A DNA stretch of 64,000 nucleotides from Lumbricus rubellus (GCA_945859605.1 OX243822.1:12887533-12951532); one strand, 5' to 3'. Counted from the stretch's first letter, positions 1 through 10,298 are shown. Notes: generated from the letters alone by a model not told the origin. Numbers and translations are program-made.

Positions 1-312
1 CTAAGACTGGCCCGGACACTTGAGATCAGAATGACATCATGCACCTGGGCCCAGGGCTGAAAGTGAACCGGGTCGGTCCGGGTCTGCGACCTGGCATCGA
101 TTTTCGAGACCTGCTGTTGCCGGGTCTCAGCAGGGTCGCAAAAACGGTCGCCAGGTGCCAAAGCTAGGTAAAAATGGCATGATTTTTGATAATTTTGGTC
201 AAATGGCTAAAAAAACCTCGTCAGAAACATTTATGGGTCAAAGGTGTGTTCGTCCGCCAAAGTCAGACCCGGAAACTTTTCCAAACCACTTTCAGCCCTG
301 CCTGGGCCTCAC
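1..312. other. Intron sequence, NETO-like gene
   Basis: This stretch lies just downstream (minus strand) of the donor site of the CUB exon at 313-579 and should be intron 3 of that gene. I see no further exon or recognisable repeat. The next exons of the gene lie beyond the left edge. Confidence 0.6.
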
Positions 313-579
313 CTTCACCTTCGCCGTCCAGGTCAAAGAACCCGTAAAACGCTTGAAAGCCAGTGTATTCGATGTACTCGTCCGACTGAAACCTCACCCA
401 GAGGTACCTTCCCGTCGACTCTGTGACCGGCGGTCGCTGGCTTCCGCAGTACCTTCCAAGGAGCGGTGAGTAACCGAACGGTCCGTCACGCAGTTCAACG
501 TAGTCGAAATCGCAATCGTTGCTCGACTCTAGATGGAAGTCGTCCCCAAAGTCCAACCGGATACGGTGACCTCTAGGCG
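313..579 (-). CDS. neto: NETO-like gene, coding exon 3: second half of CUB domain 1
   Basis: This 267-nt exon is bounded by an acceptor (tttacag just above 579) and a donor (AAG|GTGAGG, GT at 312-311). The reading begins APRGHRIRLDF and carries the CUB landmarks CDFDYVELRDG, GRYCG and LWVRF followed by GFQAFY, that is, the third and fourth CUB cysteines and the conserved aromatic core. The run RDGPFGYSPLLGRYCG, then PP and STGR, is the pattern of the first CUB domain of neuropilin-and-tolloid-like (NETO) receptors, auxiliary subunits of kainate-type glutamate receptors. The exon takes one base from the exon ending at 12188 (G+CG = Ala) and ends one base into a codon. After the CUB core it runs into a short D/E/G-rich stretch. 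What is seen is a CUB half-domain with clean splice sites. The NETO assignment rests on family motifs and could be wrong if another CUB protein shares them. Confidence 0.8.
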
Positions 580-718
580 CTGTAAAGGTCAGTCATTTGC
601 ATATTTCGTATGGTAAAACTTGGTAAGGTCAGGTACTATAGTATAGGCTATATGTAAGGTAAGGTAAGACAATTCTCTGAAAGGTCAATCATTTTGAGAT
701 GTTTTTTTCTTTTGGATG
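580..718. other. Intron 2 flank before the LTR element
   Basis: Intronic DNA between the CUB exon and the retrotransposon insertion. It contains a loose run of short ggtaag/ggtaaggt repeats (about 625-670). The last five bases, 714-718 (GGATG), are the left copy of the target-site duplication of the element. Confidence 0.7.
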
Positions 719-1230
719 TGTCAGCTAATTTAATCAGTGCACGCCGATTGTCGTACAGCGACGTAAGTAGGCCAGGTGCAAATTGCCGCGCGGCGTCTGC
801 ACAGGTGATTGTCTGGACAGCACGTGACGTCTAGACGAGCGTACGTTAATTGTACAAGAAGGGAGTGGAAGTGAAGAAGGAGAGTTGCGTGTTGAGAGCC
901 GTTGAGATAGGCTGTAAGAGTTGTGGTAGAGTTGCGATAGAGTAGACTGATGAAGATAGTAGTCGTGTAGTTGTTATGATAACGCAAGTGTAGTCATTGT
1001 TGTGTTGTTGCTGATCGTTTTACTTTATATCGGATTTTGGAGTATAATAAGAAGAGTTAAACACGTCGTCGTTGTTGGTTAACAAAACAGTGAAAGACTG
1101 TAGATTCTTTAACCTAGCCATTTAGCTAATGAAACAGTTATCTAGGGATAGGCCTACGCTACCACGAACTTATACGAAGAAGCTTCCGAAGAGACTGATA
1201 GGAGGAGGTGATTACAAGGAGGTTGTGACA
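719..1230 (+). repeat. 5' LTR (512 bp)
   Basis: It starts TGTCAGC and ends GTGACA and is identical to 7269-7780. A 5-bp imperfect terminal inverted repeat (TGTCA/TGACA) is visible. The LTR should carry the promoter. An 85-codon minus-strand frame inside it occurs in both LTRs and has no recognisable coding features. Confidence 0.97.
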
Positions 1231-1562
1231 TTTGGTGACAGCGGTGGGATAACGATCCAAGTTGCAGGATAACGATCCAAGTTGCAGGAGAACGATCGTA
1301 GTTACGAACGGAGGGATTCTATTCAATCAACAGACGTTGTGGAGGAACGGACGCTGTGAATTTATCGAGGAGCCGAGCACACGGGAGAAGCAACGATACA
1401 TCGAGCATCCGTACGTCAGTGAGAAACGACAACACAACGACTACAAGGTAGAAAAACTTGCTTGTCTATTGAAGTTTGCTTAAAGAATTGAAGTCAGTCA
1501 ATTGCAAACATTTGAAGAGTAGCCTACTATTTTATCGAGCATCTGTAAAGTAAAGAAGTAAG
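1231..1562 (+). other. Element leader between LTR and gag
   Basis: Untranslated leader of the LTR element. A 20-bp unit starting GGATAACGATCC is tandemly duplicated at about 1248-1287 with a degenerate third copy. Small start codons upstream of 1563 give only a 73-codon frame (1262-1483) with no recognisable domain. Confidence 0.6.
1233..1250 (+). promoter_or_regulatory. Primer-binding site, probably tRNA-Leu
   Basis: TGGTGACAGCGGTGGGAT begins two bases after the 5' LTR. It begins with TGG, complementary to a tRNA CCA end, and resembles the complement of tRNA-Leu 3' ends, with a few mismatches to the vertebrate form. The primer identity is inference. Confidence 0.7.
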
Positions 1563-4500
1563 ATGGAGAAACTTACGGAGCAAAAGCAAGCGGCTATTAA
1601 GAAGATGTCTTCGGAGAGACTAGTAAAATTATTAATTGAAGCAGGCGTAGACGCAGAAGAAGTTGAACAGATGTCGAGGGAAGAATTGATGAGAAATTTA
1701 GCCGAGGTTTGGGCTAAGAAAGAAGAAGAAGAAGAAGAAGGTGCTGTCGGAGGCGCTGCGGAGAACCCAGTGGAGAAGCCTGAGGCACCGATGTCTATGG
1801 AGGCGTTGCTGCAATTCATGATAATGAAAGAGGAGCAGCGTAAACAAGAGGAGAAAGAGCGTAAACAAGAAGAAAAAGAGAAAGAAGAGCAGCGCAGACA
1901 AGAGGAGAAAGAGCGTAAACAAGAAGAAAAAGAGAAAGAAGAGCAGCGCAGACAAGAGGAGAAAGAGCGTAAACAAGAAGAAAAAGAGAAAGAAGAGCAG
2001 CGCAGACAAGAGGAGAAAGAGCGTAAACAAGAAGAAAAAGAGAAAGAAGAGCAGCGCAGACAAGAGGAGAAAGAACGTAAGCAAGAAGAGAAAGAATTGC
2101 GACAACAAGAGATAGACATGCAGAGGCAGCAGTTCCAGATACAACTAGAACAAATGAGACTCGATCGTGATGAATCAGAACGGAGACGGACGGAGTTAAT
2201 GATAGAGTACGAAAAAGCAAGAAAAAGCGATGAAGAAATACGAAAGCAGCAGATTGAGGACAAAAAGGCTCGCGAGGAAGAAAAAGAAAAGATGCGTTTA
2301 CAAGAACTGGAGAGAGCAGAAGAAATTCGTCAGGAAGAATTTCAAGCCGGAAAAGACAATTTGGAAAAAGCAGAAAGAGAAAGAGAAGAGCAGATGCAGT
2401 TAGAACAAAAGAAACTTGCTATCAAGGAGGCTCAACTTAAAGAAATGGCCATTGAAAAAGAAGAACGCAGAAAGCAGTTAGAACTATTACAACAGAAGAT
2501 AGAACAGGAAGAACTGCGGAGAATCGAAGATCAAGATCGACTGAAGAAGAGAGACGAAGATGATCGTAAGAGCCGAGAAGTGTCAGAACAGATTAGACTC
2601 AAAGAAAGTGAGACAATGGTGTCCAAGATTAAGAAGATAGGTGACGCAATGAAGCATGTGTTACCGAAGATGCCGTATGATATGATGGAAGTGCCATTAT
2701 ATTTTGAAACAGTTGAAAATGCATTCAATAGCTTCGCTGTGGAAAAGCAATATTGGGTGAAATTGTTGTTGCCATTGATGACCCCGAGAGCGCGAACGGT
2801 ATTGAATCGATTGTCATTTGAGAATTTAGATAAATACGATGCAGTGAAAGAGCACTTGTTGAAGGAATTCAAGTTAACAGCTCGTGAGTACAGGTCCAGG
2901 TTTGCAGATGCCAAGAAGACACCCGAAGAAACGTATACGATGTTCACGGCTAGGCTGAAGAACCTGTTGAATTATTATGTCCGAAGTAGACGAGTGGACA
3001 AAGACTACGAGAAGCTGTTTGATTTGTTAGTGGCGGATAAGCTGAAAGAATGTTTACCACCAGGTCCACTGCAGTTTGTCTTAGCAAAAGAGGGCACAGA
3101 ATGCTTGGAAGCTAGTAATGTTGCAGATCTCGCAGATATACATGTAAACAATCGGATTGGTGTGATGTTCCAAGACAAACCGAAATTTGAAGCATGGGAC
3201 AATAGTACAAAGCAACCCAAGTGGAACAAAGATAGCAAAGACACCGGAAGCCAAGCCAAGAGTAATGATGCAAAGAAAGATGATTATTCTGGAAAGCAGT
3301 GGTCGCAAGATAAACAACAGTCAACGTGGGACAGACAAGCCTACAATCGAACTCCGCCGCTGGGACGCCCAACAGAAAGTAATGCATCTTACACGCCGTA
3401 CAACAAGTGGGAGAACAAGGAGCAAAGAAGTTTTATCAAGAAGCGTTGCCACAATTGCAATTCTGATAAACACCTAATAAAACATTGCCAAGCACCAGGA
3501 GCGGCAAATCTGAGGAAGAACTTTAGCAGAAGTGCAGAAAATCTTCGAGTAAACCAGATACAAGTGATAAATGCACCTCCTGGTTGGGAAGAACAATGCA
3601 ACCAAGAAACAGAAGTAAAGTCAGTGATGAAGTGTACGCCGCAGTTCACCATACTGAAAGAAGCGATAAAGACTACTTCCATTGCAGAAAGTTGTCGAGA
3701 AACAAAAAGTAAAGAGGAGTGTCAACGCATAAAGAAGATATCGTTGCAGCATGTAAATGTGGAGATACGTGGGACTGATGGGCAGCCTGTGCAAGTCGAG
3801 GCGTTGATTGACTCGGGGACCGAGATACCAGTAATCAACGAGAAACTACTGAAAGGAACGACAGTAGAAGAAATCGGCAGAGTTCATTTGCAATGTGTAG
3901 CTGGAGAGCCGATTCCAGCTAAGTTGGTGAAAATCGAAGTGCGGATGAGCGGTCGTAACGAAGGAGCAGCTACAGAGGACAGGATAATAAATATCGCGCC
4001 ATATTTAACTTTAGTGTGTGCCAGCATTTCAGCAGAACTGTGTAAAGAAAATCCAGAAAAGTTCCTGCTACATCCAGAGATAATTGCAGAACTGAAAGAG
4101 GTTCCACCAATCAGTATATTGCAAGGAGAGCTACAAGCGAATGTGACTACAAGAGCACAAAGTCGGAGAGCAGAAGTCGAAGACGGAGAAGATGAAACGA
4201 TAAACGAAAGTTCGCAAGAAGATGACACGGAAAGCGAAGATGAACTCAGCATCCAAGATGACGAAAGAACAACATCTGAGAACAATGAAACTGAAGAAGA
4301 GATGGCTGCATGTGAACGAAATGATAGTGAAGATTCCGGAAGCGACGCTGAACTGGAGACAAGTATGAGGGACTTGTTCACAGAGAATTCGAACGATGAA
4401 AGACAGCTGGAAGATGCGAAGAAATTCGAGGAGCAGCAGAGAAATGACGAGTCACTGAAATCGTGGTGGAGGATCGCTGAAGACCAAGGATCAGAGTTTA

Positions 4501-7151
4501 TCGTGGTGAATGGATTGCTGTATAAGAAGCATCAAATGCTGGATCAGCTTGTGTATCAGTTGGTGTTACCGAAAGAGAGAAGAATTCAAGTAATGGAATT
4601 AGCTCACGAGTCAGTATTTGGCGGACACTTGGGAGAAGAGAAGACACGAGAGAGAATCAAGTTGTCCTTTGTCTGGCCAAAGATGCGTCGAGACGTGGTG
4701 AAATTTTGTAAGTCCTGTGAGAAGTGTCAGCTGAAGGCACGAAGTTTGGTGATGGATCGAGTGCCGATTACACCAATTCCAAGGGAAGATGTTCCATTCC
4801 GACGGATGACTATGGACGTGGTAGGCCCAATAGAACCGAAGTCAGCAGCTGGGCATAAGTATTGCTTGTGCATAGTGGATTCATGTACAAGATGGCCGAC
4901 AATCTTCTTGCTGAAGTCATTGACTGCTAAGGCTGTGTGCGAAGCTTTGATGAAGCTTTTCATTGACGTGGGGGTGCCGTCTGTGATCACCAGCGACAGA
5001 GGCACGAATTTTACAGCCAGTCTTACAAGAGAATTTTTGAAATTGATGGGATGCTGTCCACGATTCGATTCACCGGGGCATCCAGAGGCAGCCGGATTAG
5101 TCGAGAGATGGAACCAGACGTTCAAGAAGATGGTACATCATGTCATTGTGGAAAATCCAAGACAGTGGCATAAAATCATTCCGTTTACCGTATGGGCATT
5201 GAGAGAAGTTCCTAACGCAACGACAGGAGTGGCACCATATCTGCTGGTGTATGGAAAAATGCCAAGAGGACCATTAACTATCTTAAAGGAAAGCTGGACC
5301 AAAGAAATAAATCTACCGCCAAACATTGGAGTACAACCAGCAAAGTACCTGAAGAACTTAAGAGCAGACATGGAGAAAGCTTTGATATTTGCTGAGAATT
5401 GTGCAGAGGAAAAGCAAAAACAATACGCCAGTCAATACAACAAGAGGGCCAAGGATAAAGAATTCGAACCAGGAGAAAACGTCATCGTCCTGTATCCAAC
5501 GTCAACCAATAAATTGATCTCACGATGGCATGGTCCATGTACAGTGCTACAAAGAAGATCCAAGTATTCGTATCTGGTGGACATGAATGAAAACGGCCGA
5601 CGAATCGTCCATGCCAACAAAATGAGGAAGTTCATCGCAAGAACATTATCGTGTGGTCTCATCGTGGAAGAGGACGACGAATTCGGATCAGTGGTAGAGC
5701 TACCATTGAAAGAAGACCATGCAGAGACGACACAGAAATCGCTGCAATTGGACTATGAACAGATCGGACATCTTACGAGCGAGCAACAGAAACAGCTACT
5801 GGATGTACTGAACCGATATGCAGACAGATTTTCGGACAAACCTGGATTATGTACATTGGTAGAACACGAAGTGGTGCTGAGACCAGACTTTCGAGAGAAG
5901 GAGTTCACGGCTTATCGAATACCGTTGATATACCGCGCAGAAGTGGACAAACAAATACAAGAGATGCTGAAAGCAAACATCATTCAGCCGTCGTCGAGCA
6001 GAATGGCAAGTCCGCTGGTCATCGTCAAGAAGAAGGACGGATCCTTGAGACTCGCGTGCGACTACAGGTACGTGAATTCATATACTGAAAATTGTCGATA
6101 CCCCATGCCGATCGTCAACGATGTGCTGAGCAAAGTCGGGAAATCCAAGTTTATTTCCGTCTTGGACTGTCGCAGTGCTTACTGGACTTGTCCGGTGAAG
6201 AAATCCGACCAATGGAAAACCGCATTCGTTACCCATAATGGACTGTACGAATTTACACGTGTCCCTTTTGGAATGATTAACTCTGGACGGACTTTTGTAA
6301 AAGCCATAAACATGATTTTGCAACCGATTGATGCATTTACTGAACCCTATGTTGATGACATTGCAGTCCATTCTGATGATTGGAACATTCTTTTGAAACA
6401 TTTAGAATTGTTTTTGAAACAAATAAGACTGCATAATGTAACTTTGAACTTGAAGAAATGTGTGTTTGGTAAGAGTGAGGTGAAATTCATCGGTCACCTC
6501 ATTGGTTCAGGGAAGAAGAAGATGAATCCAGATAGGATTGACAGTTTGATTAATTTAAAAAACCCTGAAACGAAGAAGCAAGTGAAGCAAATGTTAGGAT
6601 TCTTTGGTTTCTACAGACAATTTATTTGTAATTTTGCTGAGATTGCTAAACCATTGACAGATTTAACTAGCAAGCAGACACCTGAGAACATTATTTGGAC
6701 TCAGGACCACCAGAAATCTTTTGATTCTCTTAAAGAAATTGTTTTATCGAATGTTATTCTGTACATGTTCGAGGTTGGCAAACCATTTAATTTGTACTGT
6801 GATAGCAGTGATTTTGCTGTGGGGGCTGTGCTGTCACAAGTGGACGATGAGGGGATAGAACGTCCCGTTTCATTTATCAGCCAGAAGCTGACAGATACCC
6901 AGAGGAGATGGGCGACGATTGAGAAGGAAGCCTATGCAATCATATGGGCTTTAAACAAATTGAAAGAAATCATTATTGGTTCCAAGATTAATGTGTTCAC
7001 TGATCATAATCCTTTAGTTTATTTGACTGAGTCAATGTCGAAGTCTGCTAAGTTAGTCAGATGGTCTTTATCATTGCAAAATTTTGACATTCTGTTGAAC
7101 TATAAGAAAGGAAAGTTGAATGTAGTAGCAGACTGCTTATCGAGATTGTAG
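1563..7151 (+). CDS. Gag-Pro-Int-RT-RNase H polyprotein of the Gmr1-like element
   Basis: A single 1862-codon frame with a favourable start (A at -3, G at +4). The N-terminal roughly 370 residues form a very charged E/K/Q/R coiled coil, including an 18-residue repeat. A capsid-like helical segment follows at about 375-490, then a CCHC knuckle (C629, C632, H637, C642). The aspartic protease has D750 in DSG. After an acidic linker comes integrase: an HHCC zinc domain starting at H1015 and catalytic D1085, D1145 and E1181 (exact D-35-E spacing), with a GPY/F-like tail near 1321-1340. Only then does reverse transcriptase begin (D1535 in the LD motif, YVDD at 1596-1599), then RNase H (D1747, E1789, D1814). 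No stop or frameshift separates gag from pol, so processing must rely on the protease. I see no chromodomain and no envelope gene. Every catalytic residue I can locate is present. Confidence 0.95.
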   Translation: MEKLTEQKQAAIKKMSSERLVKLLIEAGVDAEEVEQMSREELMRNLAEVWAKKEEEEEEGAVGGAAENPVEKPEAPMSMEALLQFMIMKEEQRKQEEKERKQEEKEKEEQRRQEEKERKQEEKEKEEQRRQEEKERKQEEKEKEEQRRQEEKERKQEEKEKEEQRRQEEKERKQEEKELRQQEIDMQRQQFQIQLEQMRLDRDESERRRTELMIEYEKARKSDEEIRKQQIEDKKAREEEKEKMRLQELERAEEIRQEEFQAGKDNLEKAEREREEQMQLEQKKLAIKEAQLKEMAIEKEERRKQLELLQQKIEQEELRRIEDQDRLKKRDEDDRKSREVSEQIRLKESETMVSKIKKIGDAMKHVLPKMPYDMMEVPLYFETVENAFNSFAVEKQYWVKLLLPLMTPRARTVLNRLSFENLDKYDAVKEHLLKEFKLTAREYRSRFADAKKTPEETYTMFTARLKNLLNYYVRSRRVDKDYEKLFDLLVADKLKECLPPGPLQFVLAKEGTECLEASNVADLADIHVNNRIGVMFQDKPKFEAWDNSTKQPKWNKDSKDTGSQAKSNDAKKDDYSGKQWSQDKQQSTWDRQAYNRTPPLGRPTESNASYTPYNKWENKEQRSFIKKRCHNCNSDKHLIKHCQAPGAANLRKNFSRSAENLRVNQIQVINAPPGWEEQCNQETEVKSVMKCTPQFTILKEAIKTTSIAESCRETKSKEECQRIKKISLQHVNVEIRGTDGQPVQVEALIDSGTEIPVINEKLLKGTTVEEIGRVHLQCVAGEPIPAKLVKIEVRMSGRNEGAATEDRIINIAPYLTLVCASISAELCKENPEKFLLHPEIIAELKEVPPISILQGELQANVTTRAQSRRAEVEDGEDETINESSQEDDTESEDELSIQDDERTTSENNETEEEMAACERNDSEDSGSDAELETSMRDLFTENSNDERQLEDAKKFEEQQRNDESLKSWWRIAEDQGSEFIVVNGLLYKKHQMLDQLVYQLVLPKERRIQVMELAHESVFGGHLGEEKTRERIKLSFVWPKMRRDVVKFCKSCEKCQLKARSLVMDRVPITPIPREDVPFRRMTMDVVGPIEPKSAAGHKYCLCIVDSCTRWPTIFLLKSLTAKAVCEALMKLFIDVGVPSVITSDRGTNFTASLTREFLKLMGCCPRFDSPGHPEAAGLVERWNQTFKKMVHHVIVENPRQWHKIIPFTVWALREVPNATTGVAPYLLVYGKMPRGPLTILKESWTKEINLPPNIGVQPAKYLKNLRADMEKALIFAENCAEEKQKQYASQYNKRAKDKEFEPGENVIVLYPTSTNKLISRWHGPCTVLQRRSKYSYLVDMNENGRRIVHANKMRKFIARTLSCGLIVEEDDEFGSVVELPLKEDHAETTQKSLQLDYEQIGHLTSEQQKQLLDVLNRYADRFSDKPGLCTLVEHEVVLRPDFREKEFTAYRIPLIYRAEVDKQIQEMLKANIIQPSSSRMASPLVIVKKKDGSLRLACDYRYVNSYTENCRYPMPIVNDVLSKVGKSKFISVLDCRSAYWTCPVKKSDQWKTAFVTHNGLYEFTRVPFGMINSGRTFVKAINMILQPIDAFTEPYVDDIAVHSDDWNILLKHLELFLKQIRLHNVTLNLKKCVFGKSEVKFIGHLIGSGKKKMNPDRIDSLINLKNPETKKQVKQMLGFFGFYRQFICNFAEIAKPLTDLTSKQTPENIIWTQDHQKSFDSLKEIVLSNVILYMFEVGKPFNLYCDSSDFAVGAVLSQVDDEGIERPVSFISQKLTDTQRRWATIEKEAYAIIWALNKLKEIIIGSKINVFTDHNPLVYLTESMSKSAKLVRWSLSLQNFDILLNYKKGKLNVVADCLSRL
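1845..2090 (+). repeat. 54-bp in-frame minisatellite inside gag
   Basis: About four and a half nearly identical 54-bp units encode an 18-residue E/K/Q/R block of the coiled coil. Units begin near 1845, 1899, 1953, 2007 and 2061. Being a multiple of three, copy-number change keeps the frame open. Confidence 0.9.
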
Positions 7152-7248
7152 TATAAGGTATTTTGTGATTGCATTTAGTATAAGAATTGTTTGTATTTAG
7201 TTTAAGCATTATACGTTCGCTAATTTTTAAGATTAATTAGCTCTCTTC

Positions 7249-7265
7249 AAAAGAAAGGAAGGAGG
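7249..7265 (+). promoter_or_regulatory. Polypurine tract
   Basis: A 17-base all-purine run (AAAAGAAAGGAAGGAGG) ending three bases before the 3' LTR. It is the expected primer for plus-strand DNA synthesis. Confidence 0.9.
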
Positions 7266-7268
7266 TAA

Positions 7269-7780
7269 TGTCAGCTAATTTAATCAGTGCACGCCGATTG
7301 TCGTACAGCGACGTAAGTAGGCCAGGTGCAAATTGCCGCGCGGCGTCTGCACAGGTGATTGTCTGGACAGCACGTGACGTCTAGACGAGCGTACGTTAAT
7401 TGTACAAGAAGGGAGTGGAAGTGAAGAAGGAGAGTTGCGTGTTGAGAGCCGTTGAGATAGGCTGTAAGAGTTGTGGTAGAGTTGCGATAGAGTAGACTGA
7501 TGAAGATAGTAGTCGTGTAGTTGTTATGATAACGCAAGTGTAGTCATTGTTGTGTTGTTGCTGATCGTTTTACTTTATATCGGATTTTGGAGTATAATAA
7601 GAAGAGTTAAACACGTCGTCGTTGTTGGTTAACAAAACAGTGAAAGACTGTAGATTCTTTAACCTAGCCATTTAGCTAATGAAACAGTTATCTAGGGATA
7701 GGCCTACGCTACCACGAACTTATACGAAGAAGCTTCCGAAGAGACTGATAGGAGGAGGTGATTACAAGGAGGTTGTGACA
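7269..7780 (+). repeat. 3' LTR (512 bp)
   Basis: Identical to 719-1230 and followed at once by GGATG (7781-7785), the right target-site duplication. Confidence 0.97.
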
Positions 7781-8830
7781 GGATGCTTCTTATTTCATTT
7801 CATTTCTTGCTCCCAAAAATTGTACACAAGATCATTTATAAACAGTTGAAAACAGCAAAGACAATAAGAGAAACTGATCCTATTGATAAAGGAAGTGCAT
7901 GGAGACAATGAAGGGAAGAAAATCCTGATAGGTATAGATATTCTAATCCCTGTAAGATGTTGGGAGATCAACAATTGGTTATTGGAAGAACAGTAGCAAT
8001 AAACGTGATCAATAACAAGACTAAACGCCAATAAATTTCTGCAATATTCGCCAAGAACTTATGATGATGTCGATGATGATGACGACTACGACGACGACGA
8101 CGATGATGATAACAATGATTATGATAACAATGATGATGATGACGACAACGACGATGATGATGATGACAGTGGTGTGGTGGTGGTGATGAACATGGAGCAA
8201 TATGCCCCTGTGTCGTGCGCGTATACTATACACTGACAAATCGTACTAGCCACTAACAAGTACCTTCGACCGAATCACACTAGCGACACCTATTATACCG
8301 TGACCCAAGGCAACCAGTCAAACACAAAGTCGTGTCGTAAACGAACACTAAATAATTCTCGACTCTATTCAACACGAAATCATGAAAATTACTACCATGA
8401 CACCGGAGTGAAGGACGACTTATTAACACCATAAGAATCGGTCAATGTTTATGATTCACAAGTGCAATAGTTTTTGCAGTAGGCCTAGTATGGCCTGCAT
8501 GGTTTTTTCCGCTTGACTGCACTGCGTGTCAGTGACTTACATTCTGGGTGTGTCCCTGTTCGTATAGCTTATAGAAACTTATTGCTGTTTAACGACACTG
8601 CCATTTCAAAGATGATTAGTGTCGCCCTCTTCCTTTATCCAGGCTTGGGACTGGCACTGGCAGAGTGCAACCAGTGACGAGGTTTATAGTCTAGTATTAT
8701 AGACAGCGCTGCAAGCTTGACGTAATTATTCTCATGGCGGCCACAGTTATTGCCTGAATGAGGATGACGTCGCGACACTGCAGACACTCATATAAGATAT
8801 CGTCGAACACTGGTAACTACCGCTAGCGAC
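7781..8830. other. Intron 2 sequence with GAT/GAC microsatellite
   Basis: No gene is visible. A GAT/GAC trinucleotide run lies at about 8059-8185. A dispersed repeat (about 8581-8668) recurs at 30158-30253 in reverse orientation and, in part, at 31288-31340. Confidence 0.6.
8581..8668 (+). repeat. Dispersed repeat family, copy 1
   Basis: It contains GCTGTTTAACGACACTG near its left end and CTTTATCCAGGCTTGGGACTGGC near its right end. The same order of blocks is present in reverse orientation at 30158-30253. The family type is not recognisable. Confidence 0.7.
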
Positions 8831-9982
8831 CTGCCCTAAGTCTTTAACCACCCTATGTATAGCCTACGTATGCATATGGACTTTTATATAGCGCCTTACA
8901 AAATCTGCCCTAAGTCTTTAACCACCCTATGTATAGCCTACATATGCATATGGACATTTTTATTTAGCGCCTTACAAAATCTGCCCTAAGTCTTTAACCG
9001 CCCCATGTATAGCCTACGTATGTATATGGACATTTATATAGCGCCTTACAAAATCTGCTCTAAGTCTTTAACCGCCCCATGTATACGTAATTACGTATGT
9101 ATATGGACATTTATATAGCGCCTTACAAAATCTGCCCTAAGTCTTTAACTGCCCCATGTATACGTAATTACGTATGTATATGGACATTTATATAGCGCCT
9201 TACAAAATCTGCCCTAAGTCTTTAACCGCCCCATGTATACGTATGTATATGGACATTTATATAGCGCCTTACAATAACCTGCCCTAAGTCTTTAACCGCC
9301 CCATGTATGCGTATGTATATGGACATTTATGTAGCGCCTTACAAAATCTGCCCTAAGTCTTTAACCGCCCCATGTATACGTATGTATATAGACATTTATA
9401 TAGCGCCCTACAAAATCTGCCCTAAGTCTTTAACCGCCCCATGTATGCGTATGTATATGGACATTTATATAGCGCCTTACTAACCTGCCCTAAGTCTTTA
9501 ACCGCCCCATGTATACGTAACTATGTATATGGACATTTACATAGCGCCTTACAAAATCTGCCCTAAGTCTTTAACTGCCCCATGTATACGTAATTACGTA
9601 TGTATATGGACATTTATATAGCGCCTTACAAAATCTGCCCTAAGTCTTTAACCGCCCCATGTATACGTATGTATATGGACATTTATATAGCGCCTTACAA
9701 TAACCTGCCCTAAGTCTTTAACCGCCCCATGTATGCGTATGTATATGGACATTTATGTAGCGCCTTACAAAATCTGCCCTAAGTCTTTAACCGCCCCATG
9801 TATACGTATGTATATAGACATTTATATAGCGCCCTACAAAATCTGCCCTAAGTCTTTAACCGCCCATGTATACGTATGTATATAGGCATTTATATAGCGC
9901 CTTACAAAACCTGCCTTAAGTCTTTAACCGCCCCATGTATACGTATGTATATGGACATTTATATAGCGCCTTACAATAACCT
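8831..9982 (+). repeat. 70-78 bp minisatellite, about 16 units
   Basis: Each unit begins CTGCCCTAAGTCTTTAAC and ends in a TATATAGCGCCTTACAA block. Shorter units (about 70 bp) and longer ones with an extra GTAATTAC alternate. A higher-order duplication is visible: the marker variant TTAACTGCCCC occurs at about 9146 and again 426 bp later. The TATATAGCGCC core resembles the shared SINE/LINE tail found elsewhere in the window. Confidence 0.95.
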
Positions 9983-10298
9983 CAAAACGGGCGATGGCGT
10001 TGGTTAGCTGCTGTCAATTAGTGTGAGAGTGGAATGTAGGAATATTCTTGGAAGCCCCAATGTTTTTCATCACCCTGTTGCATTTGTGTCAGCGAGTCTG
10101 CAGCCTGCGAGGTCCAGTAAGGGAATTGTCGTTATATAGCTGGCAATATGCCAGCCATAACTCGGACATTCCTGTTACCATGGCAACGTGCCGGCATCAA
10201 TCTGCGTCGTATGCGTTGCGCTGGTGACGTTTACAACGTCTCTCGGTTAATGACGTCGATCGGCCGAGAAGGAAGAGCGAGGATACTTAAGGAGCAAG
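9983..10298. other. Intron 2, nothing recognised
   Basis: Unique-looking sequence between two tandem arrays. No conserved frame, RNA gene or repeat end is visible. Confidence 0.5.

Larger units (their letters stand above)
719..7780 (+). mobile_element. Complete Gmr1-like LTR retrotransposon (IN before RT)
   Basis: This full-length 7062-bp element has two 512-bp LTRs (719-1230 and 7269-7780) that I find identical on line-by-line comparison. The ends are TGTCA...TGACA, and a 5-bp target duplication GGATG lies at 714-718 and 7781-7785. It has a primer-binding site directly after the 5' LTR, a polypurine tract directly before the 3' LTR, and one intact gag-pol frame between them. The order of pol domains is protease, integrase, RT, RNase H. 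This is the Ty1/copia order, but the RT, RNase H and GPY/F-type integrase tail are Ty3/gypsy-like. That combination defines the Gmr1 group described from deuterostomes. The element is inserted on the strand opposite to its host gene, inside intron 2 of the NETO-like gene. Identical LTRs and an unbroken frame point to a recent insertion and possible competence. Confidence 0.95.

Noticed and set aside
730..987. 85-codon minus-strand frame present twice (also 7280-7537)
   Set aside because: Duplicated only because it lies in the LTRs; no conserved domain and antisense to the element.
1816..2263. Ser/Cys/Phe-rich and Leu-rich antisense frames
   Set aside because: Complementary readings of the gag coiled-coil minisatellite.
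8831..9982. CRISPR-like array of regular repeats
   Set aside because: Units are contiguous with no unique spacers, and the context is an animal intron.
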